Source: Rugosimonospora africana (GTDB lineage Bacteria > Actinomycetota > Actinomycetes > Mycobacteriales > Micromonosporaceae). From it: a stretch of 51,431 nt of DNA. The notes under the pieces were generated by a model. That model saw only the letters and a list, made by a program, of their open reading frames with translations, was not told the origin of the DNA and did no database searches. A program made the translations under genes and the position numbers. Below, in pieces: positions 43,072 through 51,431 of the stretch (positions within the stretch are counted from its first letter, which is position 1; each line of letters starts with the position of its first letter). Location: NCBI RefSeq assembly GCF_016862975.1, contig NZ_BONZ01000092.1, positions 1 to 51,431 of the forward strand. Reading direction: 5' to 3'.

Positions 43072-44445
43072 GTGAAGAGCACCGTCGAGACTCTGAGCCC
43101 GACGAGGGTGAAGCTTGCGATCGAGGTGCCGTTCGCAGAGCTCGAACCGAGCCTGAAGAAGGCGTACCGGGAGATCGCCTCGCAGGTCAACGTGCCGGGA
43201 TTCCGGCAGGGTCGGGTCCCCGCGTCCGTCATCGACCAGCGGATCGGCCGGGGCACGGTGCTCAACGAGGCCGTTCAGGACGCAATCCCGACTCAGATCG
43301 TCGCCGCCGTCCGGGAGCACGACGTCAAGAGCCTCGGCCGGCCCTCGGTGGAGATCACCGATTTCTCCGACGGCGAGCCGCTGATCTTCACCGCCGAACT
43401 CGACGTCCGCCCCGAGATCACTCTGCCGGATCTTGACACCATCGCGGTGACCGTCGACGCGATCCAGATCGGCGACAACGAGATCGACGATCAGGTCAAC
43501 GCGCTGCGTGAGCGGTTCGCGACGCTGAAGACCGTGGAGCGCCCGGCGCAGGTCGGCGACTACGCGCAGATCGATCTCGCCGCCACGGTCGACGGCCAGG
43601 AGGTTCCCGGCGGATCGGCCACCAACATCTCCCACGAGGTCGGCAGCAACCAGCTGCTGCCCGGCCTCGACGAGGTGCTCGGCGGGATGTCGGCCGACGA
43701 GTCGACGTCGTTCACCACCCAGCTCGTCGGCGGCGACTTCGCCGGCAAGGACGCTGAGGTGGCGGTCACCGTCCGCACCGTCAAGGAGAAGCAGCTCCCG
43801 CCGCTGGACGACGACTTCGCCCAGCTCGCCAGCGAGTTCGACTCCCTGGACGAGCTGCGCGAGGACCTACGCACCCGGCTCGGCCGGGCCAAGCGCGTCG
43901 AGCAGCTCTACGCGGCCCGTGACAAGGCGCTGGAGGAGCTGGTCAAGGCGACCGACGTGCCGGCGCCCGAGGGTGTCGTGCGCGACGAGGTCGAGCAGCG
44001 CAAGCAGGCGATGACCGACGAACTGGAGCGGATGGGCGCCTCGCTGGAGGAGTACTTCAGCGCCGAGGGCAAGTCCGCCGAGGACGTCGACAAGGAGCTC
44101 ACCGAGTCGGCGACGGAGGGCGTCAAGATCCAGCTGGTCCTGGACACCCTGGCCGACCGCGAAGAGATTGAGGTCACCGACGACGAGTACGGGCACGAGA
44201 TCGTGCACCGCGCCCAGCGGGTCGGGGTTCCGCCCCAGCAGTACTACGACCAGCTGGTCCGCTCGGGCATGGCCGCGGCCGTGTACGGCGACGTCCGCCG
44301 CGGCAAGGCGTTGGCGCAGGTCCTGGACCAGATCAAGATCACCGACAGTGCCGGCGAGGCGATCAGCCTGGAGGACCTGCGGGGCGAGGCCGGTGCCGAC
44401 CAGCATGATCACGAGCACGACCACGATCATGACCACGACCACTGA
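43072..44445 (+). CDS. tig: trigger factor (ribosome-associated chaperone/prolyl isomerase)
   Basis: 457 residues. The N-terminal ribosome-binding domain has the signature GFRQGRVP (about 43-50). A FKBP-type prolyl isomerase domain lies at about 155-240 (VGDYAQIDLAATVDGQEV, LPGLDEVLGGM), and the helical chaperone domain runs from about 245. The tail is a His/Asp/Glu run (HDHEHDHDHDHDH) that could bind metals. AAGGAG lies seven bases before the GTG start, and TACACT at 43024 is the likely -10. It binds nascent chains at the ribosome exit tunnel. The order tig, clpP1, clpP2, clpX is the common bacterial arrangement. Confidence 0.96.
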   Translation: MKSTVETLSPTRVKLAIEVPFAELEPSLKKAYREIASQVNVPGFRQGRVPASVIDQRIGRGTVLNEAVQDAIPTQIVAAVREHDVKSLGRPSVEITDFSDGEPLIFTAELDVRPEITLPDLDTIAVTVDAIQIGDNEIDDQVNALRERFATLKTVERPAQVGDYAQIDLAATVDGQEVPGGSATNISHEVGSNQLLPGLDEVLGGMSADESTSFTTQLVGGDFAGKDAEVAVTVRTVKEKQLPPLDDDFAQLASEFDSLDELREDLRTRLGRAKRVEQLYAARDKALEELVKATDVPAPEGVVRDEVEQRKQAMTDELERMGASLEEYFSAEGKSAEDVDKELTESATEGVKIQLVLDTLADREEIEVTDDEYGHEIVHRAQRVGVPPQQYYDQLVRSGMAAAVYGDVRRGKALAQVLDQIKITDSAGEAISLEDLRGEAGADQHDHEHDHDHDHDH

Positions 44446-44472
44446 TTCCGGCACGTCCGTCCGCGACACGTG

Positions 44473-44486
44473 CGCTTTGAGCGAAC
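44473..44486 (+). promoter_or_regulatory. ClgR-box-like site upstream of clpP1
   Basis: CGCTTTGAGCGAAC (reverse complement GTTCGCTCAAAGCG) has the CGC-N5-GCG symmetry of operators for ClgR, the actinobacterial activator of clp genes. It lies 130 bp upstream of clpP1, a usual place for activation. The exact consensus spacing is from memory. Confidence 0.6.
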
Positions 44487-44615
44487 AGTAGGCGCGGAAG
44501 GAAGTTCCCATCCGAATCAGCGGTTAGTGTCGGGCGTACGAGGGATTCTTCGCCGGCCTCGCGGCCGGTTGGATCCGGAGCTCGAATTCGGAATTCTTGG
44601 ACGCGAAGGGCTGCC

Positions 44616-45239
44616 ATGACCGATCTGATCATTCCAACGGCGCGCAGCGCCGAACAAGTTGGCGGCAACCTCGACGACGCGGTGTTCAACCGGCTGCTGC
44701 GCGAGCGCATCATCTTCCTCGGCAGCGAGGTGACCGACCAGGTCGCCAACCGGATCTGCGCCCAGTTGCTACTGCTCGCGGCCGAGGACGAGTCCCGCGA
44801 CATCTGGCTCTACATCAACTCGCCGGGTGGCTCCGTCTACAGCGGCTTCGCCATCTACGACGTCATGCAGTACGTGTCGAACGACGTGGCGACCGTTGCC
44901 ATGGGCATGGCCGCGTCCATGGGCCAGCTTCTGCTGTGCGCGGGGACGCGGGGCAAGCGGTACGCGCTGCCACACGCCCGGATCATGATGCACCAGCCGT
45001 CCGGCGGCATCGGCGGCACGGCGGCCGACATCGCCATCCAGGCGGAGCAGATGCTCTACACCAAGCGCATGTTCCAGGAGCGGGTGGCCCACCACACCGG
45101 GCAGAGCCAGGAGCAGATCGAGACCGACTCCGACCGCGACCGCTGGTTCACCGCCGAAGAGGCGAGGGACTACGGCTTCATCGACCAGGTCATCTCCGGG
45201 GCGCGCCAGGTTCCGTCCGGTGCCGGCACCCTGCAGTAA
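44616..45239 (+). CDS. clpP1: ClpP1 ATP-dependent protease proteolytic subunit
   Basis: 207-residue serine protease subunit that forms ClpP rings and degrades proteins unfolded by ClpX or ClpC. Ser101 (GMAASMGQ), His126 ([10 protein letters not shown]) and an Asp in TDSDRDRW form the triad. Other conserved parts are [20 protein letters not shown] and [11 protein letters not shown]. It is followed by clpP2 with a 16-bp gap, so the two subunits are cotranscribed and probably form a mixed ClpP1P2 tetradecamer as in other actinobacteria. Confidence 0.97.
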   Translation: MTDLIIPTARSAEQVGGNLDDAVFNRLLRERIIFLGSEVTDQVANRICAQLLLLAAEDESRDIWLYINSPGGSVYSGFAIYDVMQYVSNDVATVAMGMAASMGQLLLCAGTRGKRYALPHARIMMHQPSGGIGGTAADIAIQAEQMLYTKRMFQERVAHHTGQSQEQIETDSDRDRWFTAEEARDYGFIDQVISGARQVPSGAGTLQ

Positions 45240-45255
45240 GGAGGACAATCCAATC

Positions 45256-45879
45256 GTGGACGTCTACAACCGCTATGTCCTCCCGTCGTTCGTCGAGCGC
45301 ACGTCGTACGGGATCAAGGAATCCAACCCGTACAACAAGATGTTCGAGGAGCGGATCATCTTCCTCGGGGTGCAGATCGACGACGCGTCGGCCAACGACG
45401 TGATGGCGCAGCTGCTCACCCTGGAGTCGGCCGATCCGGACCGCGACATCGTGATGTACATCAACTCGCCCGGTGGTTCGTTCACCGCGATGACCGCGAT
45501 CTACGACACCATGCAGTTCGTCCGGCCGGACATCCAGACCGTGTGCCTCGGCCAGGCGGCCAGCGCCGCCGCGGTGCTGCTGGCCGCGGGCACGGCCGGC
45601 AAGCGGATGGCCCTGCCGAACTCGCGGATCATCATTCACCAGCCGGCCACCGAGGGCGGGTTCGCCCAGGGCTCGGACATCGAGATCCAGGCTCGGGAGA
45701 TCCTCCGGATGCGCACCCAGCTGGAGGAGATGCTGTCCAGGCACTCTGACCAGCCGGTCGAGAAGGTGCGTCGGGATATCGACCGCGACAAGTTCCTGAC
45801 TGCGGTCGAGGCCCAGGAGTACGGTCTGGTCGACCAGGTGCTCCGCAGCCGTAAGAAGGCGCTCGTCGGTAGCAAGTAA
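45256..45879 (+). CDS. clpP2: ClpP2 ATP-dependent protease proteolytic subunit
   Basis: 207 residues. The triad Ser103 ([10 protein letters not shown]), His128 (RIIIHQPA) and an Asp in DIDRDKFL are present. Characteristic ClpP2 differences from ClpP1 include AASAAA in place of AASMGQ and [18 protein letters not shown] at the N-terminus. The GTG at 45256 has AAGGAGG upstream, within the clpP1 stop region. It is cotranscribed with clpP1, and a hairpin follows its stop. Confidence 0.96.
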   Translation: MDVYNRYVLPSFVERTSYGIKESNPYNKMFEERIIFLGVQIDDASANDVMAQLLTLESADPDRDIVMYINSPGGSFTAMTAIYDTMQFVRPDIQTVCLGQAASAAAVLLAAGTAGKRMALPNSRIIIHQPATEGGFAQGSDIEIQAREILRMRTQLEEMLSRHSDQPVEKVRRDIDRDKFLTAVEAQEYGLVDQVLRSRKKALVGSK

Positions 45880-45954
45880 TTCGGCGACCATCGCCGAAGT
45901 GTTACCGCGACACCCGGCCCGGGGGTCGACAACTTCGCCCCCGGACCGGGTAAC
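45880..45954 (+). terminator. two hairpins between clpP2 and clpX
   Basis: TTCGGCGA (45880-45887) pairs with TCGCCGAA (45891-45898) over a CCA loop, directly after the clpP2 stop. A larger stem follows: GTTACC (45901) with GGTAAC (45949), ACCCGG with CCGGGT, and CCGGGGG with CCCCCGG. They may end clpP1P2 transcription or separate it from clpX, which probably has its own promoter. Confidence 0.55.
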
Positions 45955-46088
45955 GTCGAGTCTGTAAGTCGGTCCTTCAACCCCGGACCTGGGCGTCGGG
46001 TGACCGGAGACGCGGCCGCCACCCGGTGTGCCGACCGCCGATCCAGGCGCCTGTGGAACGGGGCCATCACATGCAGGGGAGAACGTAG

Positions 46089-47378
46089 GTGGCACGGATC
46101 GGCGACGGCGGCGACCTACTGAAGTGTTCCTTCTGTGGTAAGTCGCAGAAGCAGGTCAAAAAGCTCATCGCGGGACCAGGGGTCTATATCTGCGATGAAT
46201 GCATCGACCTGTGCAACGAGATCATTGAGGAAGAGCTCGCGGAGTCCCCGGACGTCAAGTGGGACGAGCTGCCGAAGCCGATCGAGATCTGCGAGTTCCT
46301 CGACCAGTATGTGGTGGGTCAGGATCAGGCCAAGAAGGCACTCGCAGTAGCGGTCTACAACCACTACAAGCGCATCCAGGCCGACTCGGGCAGCGGCCCC
46401 GGCGACTCCGGCGTCGAGCTGGCCAAGTCCAACATCCTGCTGATCGGGCCGACCGGGTGTGGCAAGACACACCTCGCGCAGACCCTCGCCCGGATGCTCA
46501 ACGTGCCGTTCGCGATCGCCGACGCCACCGCGTTGACCGAGGCCGGCTACGTCGGTGAAGACGTCGAGAACATCCTGCTCAAGCTGATCCAGGCGGCCGA
46601 CTACGACATCAAGCGCGCGGAGACCGGCATCATCTACATCGATGAGGTCGACAAGATCGCGCGTAAGTCGGAGAACCCGTCGATCACCCGTGACGTGTCC
46701 GGTGAGGGCGTCCAGCAGGCGCTGTTGAAGATCCTCGAGGGCACGGTCGCGAACGTCCCGCCCCAGGGCGGGCGCAAGCACCCCCACCAGGAATTCATTC
46801 AGATCGACACGACCAACGTCCTGTTCATCTGCGGTGGTGCGTTCGCCGGGTTGGACCGGATCATCGAGTCCCGGGTGGGCAAGGGCGGGCTGGGCTTCGG
46901 CGCCAACCTCCGCTCGATCACCGAGCGCTCCCTCGACGACGTGTTCGCCCAGGTGATGCCGGAAGACATGTTGAAGTTCGGGCTGATCCCGGAGTTCATC
47001 GGCCGGCTCCCGGTGATCACGAACGTACGCAGCCTCGACCGCGACGCGCTCGTGCGCATCCTGACCGAGCCGCGCAACGCGCTGGTGAAGCAATACCAGC
47101 GGCTGTTCGAGCTCGACGGCGTCGAGCTGGAGTTCGAGCCCGACGCGCTGGACGCCATCGCCGATCAGGCCAACCTGCGTGGCACCGGGGCACGCGGCCT
47201 TCGCGCGATCATGGAAGAGGTACTCCTCTCCGTGATGTACGAGGTGCCCAGCAACCCCAACGCCGCCCGGGTGCTGATCACCCGTGAGGTCGTCCTGGAA
47301 AACGTGAACCCGACGATCGTGCCCCGCGAATTCGTCGGGCGTCGCCGGGCTCGCGACCGCGAGGAGAAGTCCGCCTGA
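46089..47378 (+). CDS. clpX: ClpX ATPase subunit of Clp protease
   Basis: Hexameric AAA+ unfoldase that delivers substrates to ClpP. The N-terminal C4 zinc finger has Cys13, Cys16, Cys35 and Cys38 (CSFCGK, ICDECID). Walker [11 protein letters not shown], Walker [11 protein letters not shown], pore loop GYVGEDVE, and sensor/RKH regions are all present. The 429-residue length is normal. The start is GTG, with AGGGGAGAA upstream. A strong terminator follows at 47380. Confidence 0.97.
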   Translation: MARIGDGGDLLKCSFCGKSQKQVKKLIAGPGVYICDECIDLCNEIIEEELAESPDVKWDELPKPIEICEFLDQYVVGQDQAKKALAVAVYNHYKRIQADSGSGPGDSGVELAKSNILLIGPTGCGKTHLAQTLARMLNVPFAIADATALTEAGYVGEDVENILLKLIQAADYDIKRAETGIIYIDEVDKIARKSENPSITRDVSGEGVQQALLKILEGTVANVPPQGGRKHPHQEFIQIDTTNVLFICGGAFAGLDRIIESRVGKGGLGFGANLRSITERSLDDVFAQVMPEDMLKFGLIPEFIGRLPVITNVRSLDRDALVRILTEPRNALVKQYQRLFELDGVELEFEPDALDAIADQANLRGTGARGLRAIMEEVLLSVMYEVPSNPNAARVLITREVVLENVNPTIVPREFVGRRRARDREEKSA

Positions 47379-47379
47379 C

Positions 47380-47408
47380 TGTCCTGCCGACGGACCGTCG
47401 GCAGGACA
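47380..47408. terminator. terminator after clpX
   Basis: TGTCCTGCCGACGG (47380-47393) is fully complementary to CCGTCGGCAGGACA (47395-47408). It lies directly after the clpX stop and between clpX and the convergent regulator gene, so it can end both transcripts. Confidence 0.8.
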
Positions 47409-47461
47409 GGCTCCGTCAGCGCCGCGGTCATCTCAGCTGCGCGGAAATCCCAGCTGCGCGG

Positions 47462-48097
47462 TCATCGGCGGTCGAATCCGCCCGAGGGCATGACCACCAC
47501 CATGAGCACGCGCACCGGTACGTCGGCATCGTTGCGGTACGCGTGCGCCTCGTCGCCCATGAAGTCGATCGTCTCGCCGGCCCGTACCCGGTGATCCGCC
47601 GCCGCCACGGTGACGATCAGCTCGCTGTTCAGGACGTGCAGCAGCTCCCGGGTACCCGGCGCGTGATCGGGCGACTCGTGGACGTCGCCGGGGTGTAGCT
47701 GCCACTCCCAGAACTCGACGAAGTTGGGATCGTTGACGCCGGCCAGCAGGCGCGCGAAACCGCCCTTCCCGCCGCGCCAGAGCAACGGTGCCGCGGCGGC
47801 GTCGCTCACCCGTACCTCGCGGGGCGGATCCGGTTCCAGGAGCCGTGCGACCGATACGCCGAAGGCGTCGGCGATCCGGCACAAGGTACCGATGCTGGGG
47901 TTGGTCCTGCCTCCCTCGATCTGGACCACCATGCCCTTGCTCACCCCGGACCGGCCGGACAGCTCGTCGAGCGACCACCCGCGGGCCTGGCGCAGCGCGC
48001 GGACGTGCTGGGCGACAGCCGCGGTCACGGCATCGACGCCCCGGGAGCCCTTCGCGGATCCCCCTGTGTCGGTCAACACACTGTCCTCCACGGTCAA
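47462..48097 (-). CDS. XRE-family regulator with C-terminal cupin domain
   Basis: The 211-residue protein has an HTH_3 domain at about 27-82 (ALRQARGWSLDELSGRSGVS, KGMVVQIEGGRTNPSIGTL) and a cupin (about 110-205; LHPGDVHESPDHAPGTRELLHVL, IDFMGDEAHAYRN), which often binds a small effector or metal. It is divergent from an EamA transporter with only 20 bp between start codons, so it probably controls that gene. The TTG at 48097 is the outermost start; GTG 48079 or TTG 48076 follow GGAGG by five to eight bases and are more likely. Confidence 0.9.
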   Translation of the reverse strand: MTVEDSVLTDTGGSAKGSRGVDAVTAAVAQHVRALRQARGWSLDELSGRSGVSKGMVVQIEGGRTNPSIGTLCRIADAFGVSVARLLEPDPPREVRVSDAAAAPLLWRGGKGGFARLLAGVNDPNFVEFWEWQLHPGDVHESPDHAPGTRELLHVLNSELIVTVAAADHRVRAGETIDFMGDEAHAYRNDADVPVRVLMVVVMPSGGFDRR

Positions 48098-48098
48098 T

Positions 48099-48113
48099 AT
48101 TATGATACAAACG
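48099..48113. promoter_or_regulatory. divergent promoter of the regulator and EamA transporter
   Basis: TATGAT at 48101-48106 is a good plus-strand -10, 11 bases before the GTG of the transporter, so its mRNA has almost no leader. The AT-rich block AATATTATGATAC (48096-48108) also holds CATAAT in the minus direction. In this genome such a run stands out, and it may be the operator of the XRE regulator. Confidence 0.55.
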
Positions 48114-48117
48114 CTCC

Positions 48118-48951
48118 GTGCTGCCCATTCTGCTCGCGGCCGCCTCGGCCGCCGTCTGGGGCACCAGCGACTTCTGTGGAGGCAAGGCGACCCAGCGCGC
48201 CAACGCGCTGACCGTCACGGTCCTGTCCCAGTGCTGTGGGCTCCCGATCCTGGCCCTGGCTCTGGCGCTTGCGGGCGGGTCGCCGAGCGTGGCCGCGCTG
48301 GGCTGGGGCCTGGTCGCCGGGCTCGCCGGGTTCGTCGGCATCCTGCTGCTGTACCGGGGGCTGGCCCAGGGCGCGATGGCCATCTTCGCCCCGGTCACCG
48401 CGATCTCCTCGGCTCTCGTGCCGATGGTCGCCGGGCTGATCCTGGAACGTGCCCCGTCCACCCTTGAGCTGGTCGGGGCGGGCTGCGCGATCCTGGCGAT
48501 CGGCATGGTGAGCCTCACCGGCGGAGGGCGGGCCAAGGTGACCCCCCGCCTCGTGGCGCTCGCCCTGACCTCCGGCGCCATGTTCGGCATCTTCTTCACC
48601 CTGCTCGGCCGGGCGGGCGGTGCGCCGGCCGGGTTGTGGCCGTTGCTCGCGGTGCGCGTCGCCTCGGTCGGGGCGGGGCTGCTGGTGGCCGCACGTACCC
48701 GGACCGGACTGCGGTTGCGCGGACGCTCGCTGGGCTTCGCGATGCTGGCCGGACCGCTGGACATCCTCGCCAACGTGCTCTACCTGGAAGCCGCCATCCG
48801 CGGCCTGCTGTCCGTGGTGGCGCCGGTCGCCGCGCTGTACCCGGTGAGTACCGTGCTGCTCGCGTTCGGGGTCGACCGGGAACGGGTACGCCCGATCCAG
48901 CTCACCGGCCTGGGCCTGGCCGCGGTCGCGCTCGTCCTGGTCGCGTCCTGA
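48118..48951 (+). CDS. EamA/DMT-family transporter
   Basis: 277-residue membrane protein with ten predicted helices in two EamA repeats (LAAASAAVWGTSDFCGGKAT at the start; LLYRGLAQGAMAIFAPVTAI and AGPLDILANVLYLEAAIRG mark each half). Such proteins export amino acids or other metabolites; the substrate is not evident. It starts with GTG right behind the -10. The divergent cupin-XRE gene is the obvious regulator. Confidence 0.9.
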   Translation: MLPILLAAASAAVWGTSDFCGGKATQRANALTVTVLSQCCGLPILALALALAGGSPSVAALGWGLVAGLAGFVGILLLYRGLAQGAMAIFAPVTAISSALVPMVAGLILERAPSTLELVGAGCAILAIGMVSLTGGGRAKVTPRLVALALTSGAMFGIFFTLLGRAGGAPAGLWPLLAVRVASVGAGLLVAARTRTGLRLRGRSLGFAMLAGPLDILANVLYLEAAIRGLLSVVAPVAALYPVSTVLLAFGVDRERVRPIQLTGLGLAAVALVLVAS

Positions 48952-49006
48952 CCGTTGCCGGATCTCCGGCCAGTGCGTCTCCGGTCACGGCCCTTCGGTC
49001 ACCGCC

Positions 49007-49058
49007 CTTCGGCCCGCGTCTTCGGCCCGCGTCTTCGGCCCGCGTCTTCGGTCCGCTC
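49007..49058. repeat. four 13-bp tandem repeats CTTCGGCCCGCGT
   Basis: Three identical units (49007, 49020, 49033) and one diverged unit (49046) lie between the transporter and the nitrilase-family gene. Upstream, related CCCTTCGGTCACCG pieces appear from about 48990. Confidence 0.85.
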
Positions 49059-49090
49059 GCCGGTTCTCGTCCAGGACCTAGGCTGGGGGC

Positions 49091-49897
49091 ATGCGTGTCG
49101 CCGTGTGCCAGCTCAACGCCCGGGACGACCGGGCCGCCAACCTCGCCGTAGCGCGATCCCTGCTGGAGCGGGCCGCGGCCGCCGGCGCGGACCTCGCGGT
49201 ACTCCCGGAGTTCACGGACTACCTCGGCCGCGCCGCCGGGTTGCCCAAGCCAGAGCCGATCGACGGCGAGTACGGGCAGTTCTTCGCCGACGCGGCCCGG
49301 GAGCTGTCGATGTGGGTGCACGCCGGCTCGTTCCACGAGGCCGGGCCGGATGCGGCGCACACGTACAACACATCGTTGGTCTTCGACCGTGAGGGCGCGC
49401 TCGCCGGCGTCTATCGGAAGATCCACCTGTACGACGTCGAGATCCCCGGCCGGGTGTCCTACCTGGAGTCCGCGTCGGTCACCCCGGGGGACCAGCCAGT
49501 CTCGGTGCGGGTGGAGGGGCAGACCGTCGGCCTGTCGATCTGCTACGACCTGCGCTTCCCCGAGCTGTACCGGCACCTCGCGGTGGTCGACGGCGCGTCG
49601 ATCCTGGTGGTACCGGCCGCGTTCATGCTGCACACCGGGCGCGACCACTGGGAGGTGCTGCTTCGCGCCCGGGCGATCGAGAACCAGTGCTTCGTGGTCG
49701 CCGCCGGCCAGATCGGAGACCACGAGCCCAACCGCACCTGCTTCGGGCGCAGCATGATTGTCGATCCGTGGGGAACGGTTCTCGCGCAGGCGCCGGACCA
49801 GGTCGGCGTCTCCGTGGCGGACCTGGACCTCGACCGGCTCGGTACGATCCGCGCCGAGCTGCCCAGCCTGGCCAACCGCCGGCTGCCGGTCAGCTGA
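49091..49897 (+). CDS. nitrilase-superfamily C-N hydrolase (Nit1/Nit2-type)
   Basis: 268 residues with the triad Glu40 (AVLPEFTDYLG), Lys110 (GVYRKIHLYD) and Cys151 (SICYDLRFPEL). The FGRSMIVDPWGTVLAQAP segment is typical of the branch that acts on deaminated glutathione or omega-amides. It is a different branch from the beta-ureidopropionase at 13148. TAGGCT (49079-49084) lies six bases before the ATG and there is no ribosome site, again suggesting a leaderless mRNA. Its last 8 bp overlap the convergent GNAT gene. Confidence 0.9.
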   Translation: MRVAVCQLNARDDRAANLAVARSLLERAAAAGADLAVLPEFTDYLGRAAGLPKPEPIDGEYGQFFADAARELSMWVHAGSFHEAGPDAAHTYNTSLVFDREGALAGVYRKIHLYDVEIPGRVSYLESASVTPGDQPVSVRVEGQTVGLSICYDLRFPELYRHLAVVDGASILVVPAAFMLHTGRDHWEVLLRARAIENQCFVVAAGQIGDHEPNRTCFGRSMIVDPWGTVLAQAPDQVGVSVADLDLDRLGTIRAELPSLANRRLPVS

Positions 49898-50750
49898 ACC
49901 GCCACACCCCGGCGGTGCCGGCCGGCCGGTACCCGATCGCTTGGTAGATCTTGTTGCTGGTCGGGTTGGCGAGGTCGGTGTAGAGCATGCACGCCCGTGC
50001 GCCGGACTCCAGGGCGTTCTGGCTGACCGCGGCCACGTTCGCGCTGGCGTACCCGTGCCCGCGGTGCTCCCGTGGCGTGTAGACGGCGCCGACGCGGGCG
50101 ACAGTGGTGCGCAGGCCGGGGCCCGGAGTGATCGGGGTACGCCGGGCGAAGCTCACCGGCTCGCCGTCGACCTCCCAGAACCACATCAGGGGTCCGGTCG
50201 CGAGCCAGCGGTCGACCTGCGACCCCATGTCGTCCGGGGGGCGGTGCGGATCCACGTCGTCGTGGAACGCCCTGAGCCAGGCCAGGATCAGCGGCCGGTC
50301 CGCCCGGACGGCGGGACGCGGGCGGCCGGGTACCTCGACCGGTGGGGTCACCCGATCCAGGCGGTACAGCCCCTGTCTCGTGACGCGAATGGCGCTCCGG
50401 CCGGTTGCCCCGGCGTACCGGTCGGCGAACACGCCGGCCGGCTCCTCGATCCCGTTCGCCCTGGGCGCTCGGGCGCTCTCGGCGGCGAGGTGGTCGGCCA
50501 GCGCCTCGGCGGCACCGGTGGGCATGGGCGAGAGCCCGATGCCGTGCGACGGGGTCCACAGGGCGACGCCGACGAGTCCGTGCCCGTCGTGTACCCGGAG
50601 CCAGCGGGTACCCGGTGCCGGCGGGACGCCGTCGGTCGCGGACTGCTCGAGGATGCTGCCGATGACGTTGGTCCGCACCGGATCCCGTTCCAGGAACGGC
50701 CACACGCGGCGGGCGAACTCGACCGGATCCCGGTCCTCGTAACAGCGCAT
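49890..50750 (-). CDS. GNAT family N-acetyltransferase
   Basis: 286 residues. The C-terminal half holds the acetyl-CoA loop (VGAVYTPREHRGHGYASANV, about 215-234), followed by LYTDLANPTSNKIYQAIGYRP. The N-terminal half is a degenerate GNAT-like domain, as in the two-domain DUF4081/FR47 type. Substrate unknown. The start is ATG at 50750, and the small membrane protein gene lies 21 bp upstream on the same strand. Confidence 0.87.
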   Translation of the reverse strand: MRCYEDRDPVEFARRVWPFLERDPVRTNVIGSILEQSATDGVPPAPGTRWLRVHDGHGLVGVALWTPSHGIGLSPMPTGAAEALADHLAAESARAPRANGIEEPAGVFADRYAGATGRSAIRVTRQGLYRLDRVTPPVEVPGRPRPAVRADRPLILAWLRAFHDDVDPHRPPDDMGSQVDRWLATGPLMWFWEVDGEPVSFARRTPITPGPGLRTTVARVGAVYTPREHRGHGYASANVAAVSQNALESGARACMLYTDLANPTSNKIYQAIGYRPAGTAGVWRFS

Positions 50751-50771
50751 GGTGGCAGTCTCGTGGACCGG

Positions 50772-50978
50772 TCAGTGGCCGGCCAACATGATTCCGACCG
50801 CCGTGATGGCCAGCGCGGCCCCATCGGTGACGATCAGCGCGCGGGACATCCGGGTCGGTCCGCGGCGCAGCAGCGGCCCGATCGACAGCACGACCGCGGC
50901 CAGCACGCAGCCCCCGATCACCAGCTGCCACATGGGGAACAGCAGGGTCAGCCCGGAGTCGTGGGACATGTCAGCCAT
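50772..50978 (-). CDS. small two-helix membrane protein
   Basis: Unrecognised 68-residue protein with helices at about 13-35 (LLFPMWQLVIGGCVLAAVVLS) and 46-66 (LIVTDGAALAITAVGIMLAG), joined by a basic loop (LLRRGPTRMSR) that should face the cytoplasm. The ATG at 50978 or 50969 may be used. It lies directly upstream of the GNAT gene on the same strand and may be cotranscribed. Confidence 0.6.
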   Translation of the reverse strand: MADMSHDSGLTLLFPMWQLVIGGCVLAAVVLSIGPLLRRGPTRMSRALIVTDGAALAITAVGIMLAGH

Positions 50979-51181
50979 TGAACCGCGTGCTCGCCAGCAC
51001 GCGCGCTGGTACCCGTGTGACGTGAGTCAACAGCCGCCGATTTGACGCCGGGTGCCCCCGCCACGTAACTTTCTCTCTGCCTGCGGGACACCGGACAAAA
51101 CGGCCGGTCCGACAGGCGGTTGACCAGGACTTTCGAGTTCGGGTTGGCTGGTAATCGGGTTTGATCCGCGGAAACGGGGAT
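50979..51181. other. gene-free start of the right-hand end
   Basis: Between the small membrane protein and the rRNA-type promoters. A minus-strand GAGAAAGTTACG near 51066-51077, with TTGTCC about 20 bases upstream, could be a promoter for the membrane protein gene. No coding sequence is supported. Confidence 0.4.
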
Positions 51182-51210
51182 TTGAACTTCGAGAGCCGAA
51201 AGGGTAAAGT
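51182..51210 (+). promoter_or_regulatory. upstream promoter, probably rRNA operon P1
   Basis: TTGAAC (51182-51187), a 17-base spacer, then TAAAGT (51205-51210). This is a near-ideal sigma70/HrdB promoter and much more AT-rich than typical local sequence. Confidence 0.7.
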
Positions 51211-51358
51211 TACGAAGCCGGCGAGGAGCCGGGCGGGCAAGGAGCGCGAGAGCGGTCCGGCCGGCCGGTCTCGGCGGACCTCCCAGCAAGTCGCAGCCGG
51301 TCACGGCGGCGTTAGCGTGGGTGGAACGGTCAGGAACGAACAGGCCGGCACGAAGGGC

Positions 51359-51387
51359 TTGACGAACCGGATCTGACCGGGTAAGTT
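51359..51387 (+). promoter_or_regulatory. second promoter, probably rRNA operon P2
   Basis: TTGACG (51359-51364), a 17-base spacer, then TAAGTT (51382-51387). The flanks match the first promoter (GGGTAAAGTTACGAAG versus GGGTAAGTTAGTGAAG). The following GAAGTTGCCCCAAAGC and AT-rich stretch look like the 16S rRNA leader of Micromonosporaceae. No rRNA is in the window. Confidence 0.72.
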
Positions 51388-51431
51388 AGTGAAGTTGCCC
51401 CAAAGCCTCCCTCCTTAAAAGGGTTGGTTCT

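Overview
The window is chromosomal DNA from a high-GC actinobacterium. Almost every codon ends in G or C, and GTG and TTG starts are common. Lineage markers are a mycothiol-type DsbA-fold nitroreductase, an F420-type luciferase-like oxidoreductase, an Eis-family acetyltransferase, a conservon (cvnABCD) and the tig-clpP1-clpP2-clpX block. The overall set looks most like Micromonosporaceae or a close relative; this is inferred from gene content, with no database search. I see no insertion sequence, prophage, integrase or CRISPR array.

Layout. 1-9.8 kb: pepN (minus), a mycothiol-nitroreductase-like protein, an acidic Pro/Glu-rich protein, a DUF1015 protein overlapping rpiB, a strong terminator, then an Eis-like acetyltransferase divergent from an atypical membrane-anchored Ser/Thr kinase. 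9.9-13 kb: an isochorismatase-fold hydrolase and a hypF with no hydrogenase genes beside it. 13.1-18.6 kb: a tight operon of beta-ureidopropionase, dihydropyrimidinase, CoA-acylating semialdehyde dehydrogenase, F420-type oxidoreductase and a small membrane protein. It looks like reductive pyrimidine breakdown without a classical dihydropyrimidine dehydrogenase. 18.5-31 kb: a CPBP protease, an epimerase, a four-domain secreted sialidase-like/lectin/SGNH/CBM protein, a thioesterase, a large membrane patatin, an SDR, a lipoprotein hydrolase with a CebR-like operator, and an M19-type dipeptidase with its GntR regulator.

31-38.7 kb is the most notable part. A 720-bp gene-free stretch opens with eight DnaA-box-like 9-mers. 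It is followed by a complete conservon and, 306 bp later on the same strand, a translationally coupled pair: a DMATS-type indole prenyltransferase and a tryptophanase-family lyase. This is a compact predicted prenyl-indole locus beside a G-protein-like signalling module.

38.9-51.4 kb: a polytopic membrane protein, trmO, acetyltransferases, an Imm1-like two-domain protein, tRNA-Gly(UCC) and tRNA-Pro(UGG) on opposite strands, tig, clpP1P2 (with a ClgR-box-like site), clpX, a cupin-XRE regulator divergent from an EamA transporter, a second nitrilase-superfamily enzyme, another GNAT and a small membrane protein. The window ends in two well-spaced promoters (TTGA..-N17-TAA..) that look like the leader of an rRNA operon lying just beyond the edge.

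Several genes (4240, 9887, 19516, 42355, 49091) have a -10-like hexamer exactly six bases before the start codon, which suggests leaderless mRNAs.
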